Positions 5,598-5,843 of a stretch of 5,843 nt of DNA are shown here, piece by piece; positions within the stretch are counted from its first letter, which is position 1, and each line of letters opens with the position of its first letter. Source of the DNA: Planctomycetota bacterium (GTDB taxonomy: Bacteria > Planctomycetota > Brocadiia > SM23-32); contig JAGXLK010000189.1 in assembly GCA_018334735.1 (NCBI GenBank), forward strand, positions 1 to 5,843, given 5' to 3'. Under the pieces are notes generated by a model. It made no database searches, had not been told where the DNA came from, and saw nothing but the letters and a program-made list of their open reading frames with translations. Made by a program: the position numbers and the translations under genes.

Positions 5598-5843
5598 ACC
5601 GAGTACTTTCTGGGCTATATTTATAAGCGGCGAACATAATTTTCGTGAATTGATGCTTATAGATGGCTTTCAAAATTCCCTTTATGTGTTTGTAGGGGAC
5701 TTTTTTATCGCCTCGGATTATGATAGGTGCTTGCCCGGTTTGTTTTTGCCGTGCTTTTAAAGCGGACGCTTTACGTGAGAGAACATTTTTGAACCCGGCG
5801 AGTGATGTCCTCTGGTTATAGATTACTATTGTTCCATCCGTTT
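5596..5843 (-). CDS. ExbD/TolR family protein, C-terminal part (first of three; 5' end outside window)
   Basis: A minus-strand frame enters from the right edge and runs 81 codons to TAA at 5596-5598. It reads TDGTIVIYNQRTSLAGFKNV near its start, then APIIIRGDKKVPYKHIKGIL and FTKIMFAA. This matches the periplasmic C-terminal domain of ExbD/TolR, where an 'I.AD..VPY..V..I...L' pattern precedes a final strand (family knowledge). The membrane segment and the conserved aspartate would lie beyond the window. A short tail YKYSPESTR follows the domain. The frame continues to the edge with no stop. The gap to the next exbD-like gene is only 12 bp, so they form one operon; an ExbB/TolQ-type gene would be expected upstream. 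Confidence 0.88.
   Translation of the reverse strand, partial: TDGTIVIYNQRTSLAGFKNVLSRKASALKARQKQTGQAPIIIRGDKKVPYKHIKGILKAIYKHQFTKIMFAAYKYSPESTR

Noticed and set aside
5173..5760. Plus-strand 195-codon frame across two exbD-like genes
   Set aside because: Phe-rich antisense shadow; the minus strand encodes two clear ExbD domains with a coupled ribosome binding site.

Overview
The window reads as chromosomal DNA of a Gram-negative-type bacterium, most likely a planctomycete (Planctomycetota). This is an inference from gene content: a small cytoplasmic protein built from CxC...CxxC ribbons ending in a 'CPRCG-x5-TGEKY' type tail, several tandem ExbD/TolR paralogues, and loose gene packing with long spacers. 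No rRNA, tRNA, CRISPR array or intact mobile element is visible.

Layout. (1) 2-154, +: probable C-terminal end of an unrecognised gene. (2) 175-780, -: triple zinc-ribbon protein with a clear promoter (TATAAT) and an AGGAGG ribosome binding site. (3) 1006-2892, +: B12-binding-type radical SAM protein (TIGR03960-like), best started at a GTG and divergent from the zinc-ribbon gene. Its usual DUF2344 partner is not next to it. (4) 2963-3571, -: BioY, the biotin-binding S component of an ECF transporter, convergent with the radical SAM gene and with its own candidate promoter. (5) 3572-4504: about 930 bp without an intact gene. It holds a possible transposase C-terminal remnant and a GC-rich block of overlapping inverted repeats that includes a strong minus-strand terminator hairpin. 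(6) 4505-5843, -: three ExbD/TolR-family genes in tandem. The first is cut by the window edge, and its stop codon overlaps the ribosome binding site of the second. A textbook terminator separates the second from the third.

Function. The ExbD genes probably supply the periplasmic-facing subunits of proton-driven MotA/TolQ/ExbB-type motors; the channel subunit would lie beyond the right edge. BioY scavenges biotin. The radical SAM and zinc-ribbon proteins share a divergent promoter region but have no obvious functional link. The genes are individually recognisable and I do not see a convincing new multi-gene system. The most unusual material is the structured block near 3967-4066 and the way the ExbD paralogues are split by a terminator.
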